Shown: positions 35,420 to 44,745 of the stretch, piece by piece
How the letters are laid out: the number at the start of each line of letters is the position of its first letter
Numbering within the stretch: the first letter of the stretch is position 1
DNA from: Thalassospira sp. ER-Se-21-Dark
Lineage (GTDB): Bacteria > Pseudomonadota > Alphaproteobacteria > Rhodospirillales > Thalassospiraceae
Length of the DNA: 64,000 bases
Assembly: GCF_017922435.1 (NCBI RefSeq)
Contig: NZ_VDEZ01000002.1
Span: 372,001 to 436,000, forward strand
Direction: 5' to 3'
Notes under the pieces: generated by a model
The model's database searches: none
The model's input: the letters and a program-made list of their open reading frames with translations, nothing else
Told to the model about the DNA's origin: nothing
Translations under genes and position numbers: made by a program

Positions 35420-36145
35420 ATGATCTTTGTCTTTAGCGATTTTGGTGTAAACGGCCCCTATAGTGGCACCATTCGGTCGGTCGTGATGCGCCATGCGCCG
35501 GATGTGCCGATCTGCGATCTGATGTGTGATGCGCCGGACCGGAACCCAAAGGCGGCAAGTTACCTTCTGGCGGCCTTAACCCGCGAATTTCAGGCGGGCG
35601 ATGTGGTGTTGGCGGTTGTTGATCCCGGCGTGGGCAGTGCGCGTCGGGGGCTTGTCGTTACGGCCGATGGCGTTTCATATGTCGGGCCGGATAATGGTTT
35701 GTTTGAAATGATTATAAGGCGTGCCGAAAAGGTATCGATCAAGGTCATTGACTGGTTGCCCGATGACGCATCGGCAAGCTTCCATGGCCGGGATATCTTT
35801 GCCCCGGTTGCCGCACTGATTGCAACCGATCAGGCTTTTGCATCACATCCGATCGCACTTGATGCGCGGTTTGGTGCAGCACAGGATTGGCCCGATGAAT
35901 TGGCCGAAGTGATCTATGTCGATCCCTATGGCAACCTGATGACGGGACTTTCTGCGCGTTCACTTGATGAAAAAATCACAATCAATGCGCATATCGTTTC
36001 CGGGGCGCGGACATTCTCCGACGTCCCCGAAGGATCGGCTTTCCATTACCGCAATTCGATCAGGCTCTGTGAAGTGGCGGTGAATTGTGGACGCGCCGAT
36101 AAAATGATGGGCGCTGTGATCGGAAGCACTGTTGGCGTGAATTGA
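35420..36145 (+). CDS. S-adenosyl-L-methionine hydrolase (adenosine-forming, DUF62 family)
   Basis: The 241-residue protein matches the SAM hydroxide adenosyltransferase family: VFSDFGVNGPY, AVVDPGVGSARRG, VGPDNGLFE, SFHGRDIFAP and VDPYGNLMTG. Members hydrolyse SAM to adenosine and methionine and are related to fluorinase/chlorinase. The absence of a neighbouring halogen-related gene favours plain hydrolysis. Start ATG 35420 begins the fold. It is a single gene upstream of the MBL hydrolase. Confidence 0.88.
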   Translation: MIFVFSDFGVNGPYSGTIRSVVMRHAPDVPICDLMCDAPDRNPKAASYLLAALTREFQAGDVVLAVVDPGVGSARRGLVVTADGVSYVGPDNGLFEMIIRRAEKVSIKVIDWLPDDASASFHGRDIFAPVAALIATDQAFASHPIALDARFGAAQDWPDELAEVIYVDPYGNLMTGLSARSLDEKITINAHIVSGARTFSDVPEGSAFHYRNSIRLCEVAVNCGRADKMMGAVIGSTVGVN

Positions 36146-36255
36146 ATATGTTACGCGCAATCGATGATTGGTTCGTAAGTATGTGATGTGATCGTTTGAA
36201 GGTGTGATAACTGGTGTTTGCGATATGCAATCAATCCTTGAGCAGGGCTTGGTGA

Positions 36256-37080
36256 ATGGCGATTGAGGTTAAATTCTGGGGCGTTCGTGGAAGCATTGCA
36301 TGTCCGTCACCTGACCATGTTGTTTATGGTGGCAATACCAGTTGCATTGAAATGCGTGTCGGCGACGAGGTCCTGATCTTTGATGCGGGGACCGGGATCC
36401 GCAATCTTGGCAAGGATCTGATCCGGCGCAACGTCACCCATGCCCATATCTTCCTGACCCATACGCACTGGGATCATATCAACGGATTTCCGTTCTTTGT
36501 GCCGGCCTATAACCCAAATGCTTCCTTCCGGGTCATGGCGGGGCATCTGACCCATCAGGGCGGGGTGGAGCGGGTGTTTTCGGCGCAAATGGCGGACCCG
36601 ACATTTCCCGTGCCGCTGTCTGCCATGCAATCGAAGCTGACATTTGAGGATTTCAGTGTCGGGGATGAATTGCATCCCGCCGATGGTATCGTGATCAAGA
36701 CGGCACCCTTGCGTCACCCCAACGGGGCGACGGCGTTTCGTGTAGAGTATGATGGTAATGCGGTGTGTTATGTGACCGATACCGAACATGATCCGGAGAC
36801 CCCGGACCCGATCATTCTTGATTTCATCGAAGATGCCGATCTGGTGATTTACGATTGCACCTACACCGACGAAGAATTCACGCAGAAAGTCGGGTGGGGG
36901 CATTCGACATGGCAGGAAGGCATTCGGCTTTGCCGGGCCGCCAATGCCAAGCAACTGGCACTGTTCCATCACGATCCGGAACACGATGATGCGGCGATGA
37001 CCATTATCGAGCAAAAGGCACGTGCCACTTGGTCAGGCGCGTTTGCCGCCCGCGATGAAATGGTGTTGCACATCGAATAG
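36256..37080 (+). CDS. MBL-fold metallohydrolase
   Basis: The 274-residue protein opens with KFWGVRGSIACP and has the metal site THTHWDHINGF (H69, H71, D73, H74), then CYVTDTEHDP and FHHDPEHDD. This is the MBL-fold branch with the W-G-V-R-G-S start, related to phosphonate-processing PhnP-like and phosphodiesterase-like enzymes. The substrate is unknown. Start ATG 36256 follows GAGCAGGGCTTGGTGA. It faces the mot genes tail to tail. Confidence 0.82.
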   Translation: MAIEVKFWGVRGSIACPSPDHVVYGGNTSCIEMRVGDEVLIFDAGTGIRNLGKDLIRRNVTHAHIFLTHTHWDHINGFPFFVPAYNPNASFRVMAGHLTHQGGVERVFSAQMADPTFPVPLSAMQSKLTFEDFSVGDELHPADGIVIKTAPLRHPNGATAFRVEYDGNAVCYVTDTEHDPETPDPIILDFIEDADLVIYDCTYTDEEFTQKVGWGHSTWQEGIRLCRAANAKQLALFHHDPEHDDAAMTIIEQKARATWSGAFAARDEMVLHIE

Positions 37081-37111
37081 CGGTGCCAATTCCCGGACCT
37101 GAACTTCGGCC

Positions 37112-37804
37112 TCAGAACACGCGGGAGTATTTCGGGAAGACACGGATTTCAATCCTGCGGTTGGCTTCGCGGTTTTCAGGGATCGGTTCGCCGAAATCAT
37201 TGCGGTTTGGCAATTTCGGTCTGGTATCGCCATAAGAAATCGCACGCATGCGTTTGCTGTCGGGATCAACGCCAAGGGCGGCAAAGAAGCGGACAACCGC
37301 GATGGCACGACCCGCCGCCAGATCCCAGTTTGTCGGGAAACGCGGTGAGTTGATCGGGCTGTCGTCGGTATGACCGGAAACTTCGACCTGAAAACCGAGA
37401 TAGCGCGGTTCTTTCAGAAGATCACCGACATCCTTAAGAAACAGGACAGCATCATTGGTCAGGTTGGCTGACCCCGGTTGGAAGAACGACGCGCTGCCCA
37501 TTTCCATCAGGATGCCTTCGTCATCGGTCGACACATTGACGGCACTGTCCAACGCCATATTGAAAACCACATCGCGCAGATCTGTCTCAAGCACCTGTGT
37601 CGGGCGCACGACTTCGCGCTTGCCAATCTGTTCGGCAATGCCGGCCTGGACCTTTTCAAACATCGGGATTTCGACCTTGGAGAAGCTGACCAGCATGACA
37701 AAAAACGCCATCAAAAGGGTGATGGCATCGGCATAGGTGGCAAGCCAATCCTCGTTGACCGGTTCTTCTTCCTTGTATTGCAGACGCCTTTTGCCGCGGG
37801 CCAT
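37112..37804 (-). CDS. motB: MotB-family stator protein (OmpA-like)
   Basis: The 230-residue protein has one transmembrane helix near the N-terminus (ITLLMAFFVMLVSFS) with the proton/sodium-binding D26 in WLATYADAITLL, as in MotB/PomB. The periplasmic part ends in an OmpA-like peptidoglycan-binding domain (VEVSGHTDDSPINS, then NREANRRIEIRV). With MotA it forms the flagellar stator. It overlaps the end of the operon with motA upstream, 11 bases apart. Other flagellar genes are not in the window. Confidence 0.88.
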   Translation of the reverse strand: MARGKRRLQYKEEEPVNEDWLATYADAITLLMAFFVMLVSFSKVEIPMFEKVQAGIAEQIGKREVVRPTQVLETDLRDVVFNMALDSAVNVSTDDEGILMEMGSASFFQPGSANLTNDAVLFLKDVGDLLKEPRYLGFQVEVSGHTDDSPINSPRFPTNWDLAAGRAIAVVRFFAALGVDPDSKRMRAISYGDTRPKLPNRNDFGEPIPENREANRRIEIRVFPKYSRVF

Positions 37805-37815
37805 GATCGATCCCC

Positions 37816-38640
37816 TTACTTCGACGACTTGTCGATATTGAAATGAATGGCCGGATCAAGGAAGGAATTCATCCTGTCCTGTATGGCGCGTGGGCCTTTC
37901 CGATCAGCCAGCATGATCAGCCCTTCAGCGATCAGGTAATTGCGAAAGCGCATGATTTCCTCGCGCTGCTGGATTTTGCTGGCCGCGGGCAGGAAAAAGA
38001 ACCGGGCGGCAACAATGCCATACAATGTCGTAATCAGCGCAATCGCAAGACCGGCCCCAAGTGACGTCGGATCATCGGCCATCTTATCAAGCATGATGAC
38101 AAGCCCGACCAGTGTCCCGATCATGCCAAAGGCCGGGGCGGCGGCCGCCATGCTCTTAAGGATAGCAACCGGCACCAGGTTGCGGCTAAAGGCATTATCA
38201 ATGGCGTTATGAAGCATCTCGGCGGTTTCCTCGCCATCATAGCCGGTGATGACGACTTCCATCGCCCAGCCCAAAAACGGTTCGTCCTTGCCGACCCGTT
38301 CGGCTTCCTGTTCAAGCGCGTTGATGCCCTTTTTCTGCAGCAGATAGCCCCATTTCACCACACGGCCGACTTCGCCGGTCAGTTGTCCTCGGCCCATTTG
38401 CGGGGCGCGGAAAATCTTGAAAATCAGTCTTAGTGCCAGCAGTACATAACGCGCCTCATAGGCAATAAATGTCGCGGCCAGCGTCCCGCCAACCACCATC
38501 AGTGCACTCGAAAGGCTTAAGAATACCAGATAGTTATCGGTCGAAATAAAGATCGACCCGATAAACAGGCCAAGGCCGACTATAATGCCTAAAATCGTCG
38601 TAAACGACATTGTCCCCACAATCCCCCGGGTCGTCGACAT
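37816..38640 (-). CDS. motA: MotA/PomA-family stator protein
   Basis: The product (274 residues from ATG 38640) has four hydrophobic segments and the conserved AAAAPAFGMIGTLVGLVIML stretch, ending with the MotA/TolQ/ExbB C-terminal domain. The cytoplasmic loop with EAERVGKDEPFLGWAMEVV contacts the rotor in this family. Together with MotB it conducts ions to turn the flagellum. Start is uncertain: ATG 38610 has GGGGAC upstream, ATG 38640 has AAGAG, and GTG 38664 is also open. Confidence 0.88.
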   Translation of the reverse strand: MSTTRGIVGTMSFTTILGIIVGLGLFIGSIFISTDNYLVFLSLSSALMVVGGTLAATFIAYEARYVLLALRLIFKIFRAPQMGRGQLTGEVGRVVKWGYLLQKKGINALEQEAERVGKDEPFLGWAMEVVITGYDGEETAEMLHNAIDNAFSRNLVPVAILKSMAAAAPAFGMIGTLVGLVIMLDKMADDPTSLGAGLAIALITTLYGIVAARFFFLPAASKIQQREEIMRFRNYLIAEGLIMLADRKGPRAIQDRMNSFLDPAIHFNIDKSSK

Positions 38641-38832
38641 GGCGCTCTTTTGTGTCAAAGACACCAGACATTAGAAAAAAGAATATTATTATTTTACGTA
38701 AGAATAGGCCTGCATTTCGTTGTTTTGAAGTTAATTTTATTCAATTCAAAGTCGATAATTTCGGCCGGGGGCAAATGCAGGGGGCGTGATCAACGCAACT
38801 TCTGGCATAAGTTCGGTCCGTCCGAGGGTTGC

Positions 38833-38876
38833 CAAAAACAAAACCGGCGGCAAAACAACTGTCTCGCCGCCGGTCA
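38833..38876 (-). terminator. Rho-independent terminator of the chemoreceptor gene
   Basis: On the minus strand ACCGGCGGC and GCCGCCGGT form a stem with a 15-base loop, followed by TTTTGTTTTT. It lies about 31 bases after the stop codon. Confidence 0.8.
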
Positions 38877-38906
38877 ATGGTTCACGATTTCTGCGCAGAT
38901 TTGCGC

Positions 38907-40619
38907 TTAGCTGCTGCGGATGTCGGCAAGGAACTGATCGACCTGCGCGCGCAGATCGTTGGACAGCGTCCCAAGTTCTTCGGCAACATCGAGAACCAGA
39001 TGGGCAGCCTGATCGGTATCGGCGACGGTGTTGCTGACCCGTTCGATATTGCTGCTGACTTCCTGGGTGCCAATGGCGGCCTGTTCGACATTTTGCGCGA
39101 TTTCGTCGGTGGCATCGGACTGTTCGCCAACCGCGGCCGAGATGGTGTTGACCATTTCAGTAATGCGGCTGATCACATCCGAGATATCCCCGATCGAGCT
39201 TACCGTTTTGCCGGTTTCTTCCTGAATGGCCGTGATCTGTTCGGCAATTTCGTTGGTCGCGCGGGCTGTCTGGTTGGCAAGGTTTTTAACCTCTGCCGCG
39301 ACCACGGCAAAACCTTTGCCGGCTTCGCCCGCGCGGGCGGCTTCGATGGTGGCATTGAGTGCCAGAAGGTTGGTCTGGCCCGCAATGTCACTGATCAGCT
39401 CAACAATTTCACCAATGCGGTTGGCAACTTCCGACAGGCCCTGAACGGTTTCGGACGACTGGGCGGCTTCGCGCGATGCCTCGGCGGCAATCTGGGTTGA
39501 TTGCTGTGCCTGTTCCCCGATCTGGGAAATTGATTCAGACAGATGGTCGGCGGCATCGGCCACAGTACGGACATTGACCGTTGCTTGTTCGGATGCGGCG
39601 GCAACCGTGGTAGCACTTTTGCTGGCCCGGTCGGCTGAATCGACAAGGCCGCGTGCCGTGGTCTGCATGCGTTCGGCCGAGGCCGAGACCGCACCGACGA
39701 TTTGCGCAATCACGCCTTCGAAACTGCCGATATGGCGTTCAAGGCTTTGCATGCGTTCTTCGCGGCGCCGGGATTCTTCTTTCTGTTCGGCTTCCATCTG
39801 TTTTTTAGCAATCGCATTGGTGCGGAAGACATCAACCGATTTCGCCATTTCGCCGATTTCATCCTGGCGCGACAGGGCATTGATTTCAAAGTTGGTATTG
39901 CCATCAGCCAGCGCGTTCATGTCATTGCCCAGATCAGAAAGCGGACCGGTGACAATGCGTGACAGTAACACCCGCATACCAATGATGGTGGCAATCGCGA
40001 TTGCAAGGCCGCCCAGAACAATACCGATCAGGATACGGTTGGTTTTTTCCTGTTCGGGTGCGACGGAAAGGCTTGAGGACAGAACGGCGATTACGTCGCC
40101 GGTGTCGGCCTCCATCGCGCCATGGCAGCTAAAGCAAACTTCGCGATCCGCACCCTTGGTTTCACCCAGTACAATCGGCATCGAAAGGCGATAGGTGCCA
40201 TTATCGGTATAACGGCCAATCATCTTGCCGGTTTCGATGGCCTCGATATCGATCTCGTCACGCGGGGTCTTAAGCGGCTTCTCGCCGAATTCTTCCATAT
40301 AGGCCATGGTGGTTGGTCCCCATGCGGACCAAAGTTCGCCCGGATAGTCACCATTGCGGCTGTCAAACCAGTTGTTGAAAACCTGAATGCCGATATCGTC
40401 GACATCATCGGGGCGGGCGGCCATCACGTTGACAATCAGCGCATGCAGCGACGTCAGCTCGTTTTCACTTAGCTGATGAAGCTTTTCATCCATGGCTTTT
40501 TCCTCGACCACAGTCATCATCAAAAGCGCAATAATCACAGTGGTAGAGACGCCAAATGCGGACGCCCACATAAAGCGTTTGCGAATGCTCATGGCGTTGA
40601 AGGCAGACAGGATGCGCAT
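38907..40619 (-). CDS. Methyl-accepting chemotaxis protein with periplasmic haem c motif
   Basis: The 570-residue receptor has a transmembrane helix near residues 15-37, a periplasmic domain to about 190, a second helix ([19 protein letters not shown]), a HAMP domain and the signalling hairpin with tip [24 protein letters not shown]. The periplasmic domain carries C162-F-S-C-H166, a c-type haem attachment motif (bases 40122-40136), and is predicted to resemble Tll0287/DUF3365-type haem sensors. This implies redox, O2 or NO sensing. It lies beside motA but in its own unit. No CheR/CheB pentapeptide tether is visible. Confidence 0.85.
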   Translation of the reverse strand: MRILSAFNAMSIRKRFMWASAFGVSTTVIIALLMMTVVEEKAMDEKLHQLSENELTSLHALIVNVMAARPDDVDDIGIQVFNNWFDSRNGDYPGELWSAWGPTTMAYMEEFGEKPLKTPRDEIDIEAIETGKMIGRYTDNGTYRLSMPIVLGETKGADREVCFSCHGAMEADTGDVIAVLSSSLSVAPEQEKTNRILIGIVLGGLAIAIATIIGMRVLLSRIVTGPLSDLGNDMNALADGNTNFEINALSRQDEIGEMAKSVDVFRTNAIAKKQMEAEQKEESRRREERMQSLERHIGSFEGVIAQIVGAVSASAERMQTTARGLVDSADRASKSATTVAAASEQATVNVRTVADAADHLSESISQIGEQAQQSTQIAAEASREAAQSSETVQGLSEVANRIGEIVELISDIAGQTNLLALNATIEAARAGEAGKGFAVVAAEVKNLANQTARATNEIAEQITAIQEETGKTVSSIGDISDVISRITEMVNTISAAVGEQSDATDEIAQNVEQAAIGTQEVSSNIERVSNTVADTDQAAHLVLDVAEELGTLSNDLRAQVDQFLADIRSS

Positions 40620-40867
40620 GGTAACTCCCCGATGGCATAGGCTTCAATAAACCCGGCGAAACAGGATGTTTTTTTGTTCTGTTTTGCGGGCTTGTGAACC
40701 ATGCATGATCGCGGAAAAAGTGCTTTGATATGCCTCAAGCGGGGCGAATTGAATTGGTATAGTTCGTATCGCCAAACGGGCTGTTTTCAACGTTGCGGGG
40801 CTTGCAAGCCCAACGACAAACAGGCATAACCAGCCAAACAAACACATTCGATACACAGGACAATCTG

Positions 40868-41134
40868 ATGACGCTTTCCTATAGCGACACCCGCAAGAAG
40901 CTTGATCAGATCACTGCAGAAATGCTGGAACTGATCCGCAAATACGGTCTGGATGCGGCAAGCCCGTTTGACGTGATCGAAGTCGCGCGCGCAAAGATCA
41001 CCGACCAGAACGATTACATCCGTTTTCTGGAGCTGTCGCTTGAGGGCCGGATATACGGTGAATACGGCGATGCCCTGCAAAAGCAGATTGACGAAGAAGC
41101 CAAGCAGGCCGAAGCGGCCAAAAAACTGAACTAG
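40868..41134 (+). CDS. Small helical protein of unknown function
   Basis: The 88-residue product from ATG 40868 is charged and helix-rich (EMLELIRKYGLD, then LQKQIDEEAKQAEAAKKLN), with a possible coiled-coil C-terminus. No family is recognised. The frame is open from TTG 40793, but the earlier part looks non-coding. A clear terminator follows at 41175, which supports it as a real gene. Confidence 0.6.
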   Translation: MTLSYSDTRKKLDQITAEMLELIRKYGLDAASPFDVIEVARAKITDQNDYIRFLELSLEGRIYGEYGDALQKQIDEEAKQAEAAKKLN

Positions 41135-41440
41135 CGTTCTGGGCGCGTCGTTTGCGCATTGATCGAATTTTTTTCGGCCTGTCTTCTGTTTTGAAGACGG
41201 GCCGTTTTTATGTGGCTGGTAAGCCGCAAACTGGCAGAAATCTTCTAACCTCAGGAAAGGCTGATTTTAGGGCATCGGAAGAATTGGGCAAACTGTCACA
41301 AATTCTTCCTGATCTTGTCACCGTGCTGCAGTTGAGCGGCCATGAAGTTAGGACTATATGGCTTCTGTAAACGCCGCATCACAAAAATAGATGCGACAAA
41401 ATTCGATGGGCAAAACCGTCGAAAACCAACGAGCAACAGG
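41135..41440. other. Gene-free spacer with two hairpins
   Basis: The spacer holds the terminator at 41175-41209 and a second inverted repeat, GGAAGAATT (41277-41285) with AATTCTTCC (41301-41309). The latter has no T-run and could be an operator or leader hairpin of the next small gene. Confidence 0.5.
41175..41209 (+). terminator. Rho-independent terminator
   Basis: CGGCCTGTCTTC pairs with GAAGACGGGCCG around TGTTTT and is followed by TTTTTA, 41 bases after the small helical-protein gene. Confidence 0.85.
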
Positions 41441-41683
41441 ATGACTGACATGAAAAAGAGTTACGTCCAGACTCTGATGGAAGTCGAAAAAGTATTCGGT
41501 CAGATCAATGACCATGATTATCGCCTTTACCGGGCCGTTTGGGGCAATCGTCAGGCGGCGCAAACCGGCTTGCCGCGTGGAACACGCGCAGAAATCAGCA
41601 AGAAGCTCGCCAATGACTTTGTTGCGGCGGTACCGTCTGTCGCACATATCAACCCGCGTCTGTCCACACCGCACGCGGCTTGA
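41441..41683 (+). CDS. Small protein of unknown function
   Basis: The product is 80 residues from ATG 41441 or 77 from ATG 41450; AGGA at 41438 gives the better spacing to 41450. It is mainly alpha-helical and mildly basic, with the segment ANDFVAAVPSVAHINPR. The frame extends back to 41342. I do not recognise it. Codon use fits the neighbours, which supports it as coding. Confidence 0.5.
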   Translation: MTDMKKSYVQTLMEVEKVFGQINDHDYRLYRAVWGNRQAAQTGLPRGTRAEISKKLANDFVAAVPSVAHINPRLSTPHAA

Positions 41684-41844
41684 CGCGGTTAAAAGCTCGG
41701 CTCCGGCAAGGTACGGGTTATGGGATGTACCTTGCCAATTCACTCTGTTTCAGGCATCAAGTGACGCCGTATGTGATCTGGCCGTGATAGTCATGGCTTT
41801 TGATCTGCGACGTCGTATTTCCTGATATCTGGCCGGAGTATCCC

Positions 41845-42372
41845 ATGTCGATCAAGTCGTTGATTCGTACCATTCCCGATTACCCGAAAAAGGGCATCAT
41901 GTTTCGGGATATCACGACGCTGTTCGAGGACCCCTATGGTCTTAGCGAAGTGATTGACAGCTTCGCCGCCGAATTCCAGGACAAGAAGATCGATATGATC
42001 GCCGGGATCGAAGCGCGTGGCTTTGTGATCGGTCCGGCGGTTGCCGTGGCCCTTGGTGTCGGTTTCGTCACCATCCGCAAGCAGGGCAAGCTCCCGGCTG
42101 AAACAGTCGGTGTCGAGTACGAACTCGAATATGGCACCGACGTCATCGAAATCCACAAGGACGCCGTCAAACCGGGCAGTCGTGTTCTGATTATGGATGA
42201 TCTGATTGCCACCGGTGGCACTGCCCTTGCCGCGATTGATCTGGTCGAAAAGATCGGGGCAGAGGTCGCAGGGTGCGCCTTTATCATTGATTTGCCGGAT
42301 CTTGGCGGGGCGCAGAAAATCCGCGATCGCGGTATCGAAGAATTCCATCTTGTCGAATTCGAAGGCGATTAA
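41845..42372 (+). CDS. apt: Adenine phosphoribosyltransferase
   Basis: The 175-residue enzyme salvages adenine with PRPP to make AMP. Visible signatures are RTIPDYPKKGIMFRDITTL near the start, GIEARGFVIGPAVA, and the PRPP-binding VLIMDDLIATGGTALAA. ATG 41845 has GGAG eight bases upstream and matches the family start; the frame is open to 41800. It is a single gene. Confidence 0.95.
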   Translation: MSIKSLIRTIPDYPKKGIMFRDITTLFEDPYGLSEVIDSFAAEFQDKKIDMIAGIEARGFVIGPAVAVALGVGFVTIRKQGKLPAETVGVEYELEYGTDVIEIHKDAVKPGSRVLIMDDLIATGGTALAAIDLVEKIGAEVAGCAFIIDLPDLGGAQKIRDRGIEEFHLVEFEGD

Positions 42373-42499
42373 GACGCAGGGAAACTAAGGTGAGTGGCGG
42401 GAATTGCGAATTTCCTGCCGTATCACTATATATTCATGTATAATGCATGGGTTGAATTAGGTCTTAGCCCATATCGGTCTTTCGCCAAGGCAGAGGAAC

Positions 42500-42946
42500 A
42501 TGATCGCACCGGTCCAAAACGCACAGACAGTTTCACAGGTTGGCCAGTATGGCCGACTTGCGCCTGCTGGTGCGCGCGGTGTGGCAACGGCCGACCGGGA
42601 TAATCAGGTTGAGGCATCGTCTCAGAACTACACCTATGACCCGGATGATGACGGTATTCTGTTTAATGCCTATGTCGATGGCAAAAACAAACGTCAATCC
42701 GGGCAGGGCAATCCCGGTGAACAGAAAGACCAGCGCACCGAACAGCGCAACCTGTCAGCTGCCCGTCGCGCAAGTGATCGCGAGGGTGCTGTCGATATGC
42801 CCAGCGAGATCGATTTTGCCAGCCTGCTTGATCCGTCGATCCCGTTTGACCTGTCGGCCAATAGCGGTACATCGTTTTATGCGGTGGTCAATGCGGTGGC
42901 CCACGGTGTGGGCGTGCGCGGCAAGCATCTGGATGCGACCGTTTAG
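42500..42946 (+). CDS. Hypothetical protein, partly disordered
   Basis: The 148-residue product is rich in Gln, Ala, Asp and Arg in its first 100 residues (NTYDPDDDG-like acidic patch, then KNKRQSGQGNPG) and more ordered at the end (FYAVVNAVAHGVGV). No domain is recognised and no signal peptide is seen. ATG 42500 has CAGAGGAAC upstream, a usable ribosome-binding site. The ordered end and good site support it as coding. Confidence 0.5.
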   Translation: MIAPVQNAQTVSQVGQYGRLAPAGARGVATADRDNQVEASSQNYTYDPDDDGILFNAYVDGKNKRQSGQGNPGEQKDQRTEQRNLSAARRASDREGAVDMPSEIDFASLLDPSIPFDLSANSGTSFYAVVNAVAHGVGVRGKHLDATV

Positions 42947-43068
42947 ATAGGCCTGTCCATAGGCACTGCAAACCTTTGCTTTTCCCGAAAATTTAAAAAC
43001 CTGATCGGTGATGCTTGTTGGTATCTGCCATAGGTTTTATGATCCGTGGCAACACGTGATCGTATCCC

Positions 43069-43629
43069 ATGACCATCGGGCACAGCATGAAGAACAAGCC
43101 GGTTCTCAATACGGTATTTGATGCCGCATTCAGGTTCATTGACCTCGCACTCAATGACAACGAATATCTGCAGCCCCAAAAGCTGCATCGTTTGTTGTAT
43201 CTGGCGCAGGCCTATTACGGCGCGAACTATCACGGCAACATGTTGATGCCGGCCATTTTTGTGGCCGAGGAATTCGGCCCGGTCGAACCGAACCTTTATG
43301 CCGTGATGGAAGAATCCCGGCCTGATGTGCGGCTGAAATCGGTTGATCCGAAAACCATACATTTTCTTGAAAGCATCTGGGCGCAGTTTGGTCATCACAC
43401 GGTCGAACATCTCAGCGTGACCGTGCGCAATCATCCGCCCTTTACCAAGGCCTACAAGGAAGGGATCGGAACGATCATCCCGTTCGACGAACTGGTTGAA
43501 TTTTATGCCTCGGTCCGCAAAACCGCGACCACGCCCGAGGCCAAGGAAGTCGTGCGCCCGCGTGTTATGCGCTCCCACAAAGGCAAACCGGTTGCGACCA
43601 CCGACTGGTTGCCGCGCAAGATCAAATAA
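43069..43629 (+). CDS. Panacea-domain protein (DUF4065, SocA/GepA-like)
   Basis: The 186-residue protein has the Panacea core: LQPQKLHRLLYLAQAYYGANY, then PAIFVAEEFGPVEPNLYAVM, and the later helix with VEHLSVTVRNHPPF. Panacea domains serve as antitoxins or as adaptors such as SocA and phage-linked GepA. No toxin gene is obvious next to it. Start could be ATG 43069 or ATG 43087 (MKNKPVLN). It converges on the ChaN-like gene. Confidence 0.78.
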   Translation: MTIGHSMKNKPVLNTVFDAAFRFIDLALNDNEYLQPQKLHRLLYLAQAYYGANYHGNMLMPAIFVAEEFGPVEPNLYAVMEESRPDVRLKSVDPKTIHFLESIWAQFGHHTVEHLSVTVRNHPPFTKAYKEGIGTIIPFDELVEFYASVRKTATTPEAKEVVRPRVMRSHKGKPVATTDWLPRKIK

Positions 43630-43660
43630 TCCGAAAAGCTTGGCTGAACGGGTTTTGGGG

Positions 43661-44710
43661 TTATTGCCCCATTCCCAGGTTCTCGCACGGATCGCCACGC
43701 GCGATGTCATTGGTAAACCACATGAAATCGATATCGTCGGGTGCGCCAAACCGCATGGCGTAATCTTCGACGCTTGACGCGTCCGGGCCGGGATCATCGG
43801 CCTCGATTAGGCTGACGACTGCGATATCGCGCGCCGCAAGATCCGGTTCATAGCGCTGCAAATGCCAGGGGGTGGCAATGCTGTGGCGGACATGCATGGC
43901 ACCCGCAATCAGGAAGGCACCATCAATGCCGTCAATATTTGCCGCATCGCTCATCGCACGCGCAAGCGACGCATCGCGGGCAAACTGAACGGCGGAAAAA
44001 CCACCCAGCATGCTTTCGGGCAACATATTGCAATGCCCCTCGGCGATTTCGACATTGAAGCGATTTAGTATTTCTGTCGGCATATCTGGCAAATCAAGCT
44101 TGGCAGCCAGATCATCGGGCAGGGCATCGTTGCCATTGCTGATCATGGGTTTAAGCAGATCATCGGGCAGATTACCCGCCACCATCATCAAACCGTTGTC
44201 GCGTGCAGCCTGCGCAATCGGCGCATAGTCATGCCATGACGGCCAACCGCGATCTTCCCACGCCATCGCCGGTCCGAGTTCCGAAACCGGAAGCGTCTGC
44301 CAGCTGTCTTCAAGCGATGCCTGCTGATCACGGGTAAACATTTCCCAGACAATCGCACGTTCACGCTGATCCGACTTGCTGAGTGCATTGACCAGCTGTG
44401 CCTGATGGTGATGGTGGATGGGATTGTCGTGCTTTTCACCAATCAGGATATATTTGCGACCTGACAGCCGTTCCACCAGCGTATCAAACATGATGTATTC
44501 GCCAGCCACCACGTCAAAAATCAAACCCGGCGCCGGGGGCAGGGCATTGACGTCGGTCAGACTGCCCTGGGGGGTATTGCTATCATGCGCAACCGTCGGG
44601 GCGACGGGAAGGATAGTCGATGCCAGCGCAACCACAGAGATACCGACACTGCGTTTAACAGCACGTGTCCATGATCTGACTGCGATTTGGATCGGCATCG
44701 ACTTGGGCAT
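43661..44710 (-). CDS. ChaN-like exported haem/iron-binding protein
   Basis: The 349-residue precursor has a signal peptide (hydrophobic core about 22-38, ending near TVAHD). The ChaN-type motif YILIGEKHDNPIHHHHQAQL with clustered His follows, then VWEMFTRDQQ and AGAMHVRHSIATPWHL. ChaN proteins bind haem or iron in the periplasm and are linked to iron uptake. No TonB-dependent receptor is nearby. The tail DIARGDPCENLGMGQ is unusual. Confidence 0.78.
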   Translation of the reverse strand: MPKSMPIQIAVRSWTRAVKRSVGISVVALASTILPVAPTVAHDSNTPQGSLTDVNALPPAPGLIFDVVAGEYIMFDTLVERLSGRKYILIGEKHDNPIHHHHQAQLVNALSKSDQRERAIVWEMFTRDQQASLEDSWQTLPVSELGPAMAWEDRGWPSWHDYAPIAQAARDNGLMMVAGNLPDDLLKPMISNGNDALPDDLAAKLDLPDMPTEILNRFNVEIAEGHCNMLPESMLGGFSAVQFARDASLARAMSDAANIDGIDGAFLIAGAMHVRHSIATPWHLQRYEPDLAARDIAVVSLIEADDPGPDASSVEDYAMRFGAPDDIDFMWFTNDIARGDPCENLGMGQ

Positions 44711-44745
44711 CGATCAGTTGATTCCTGATTGAAAACGTGTGTGTT

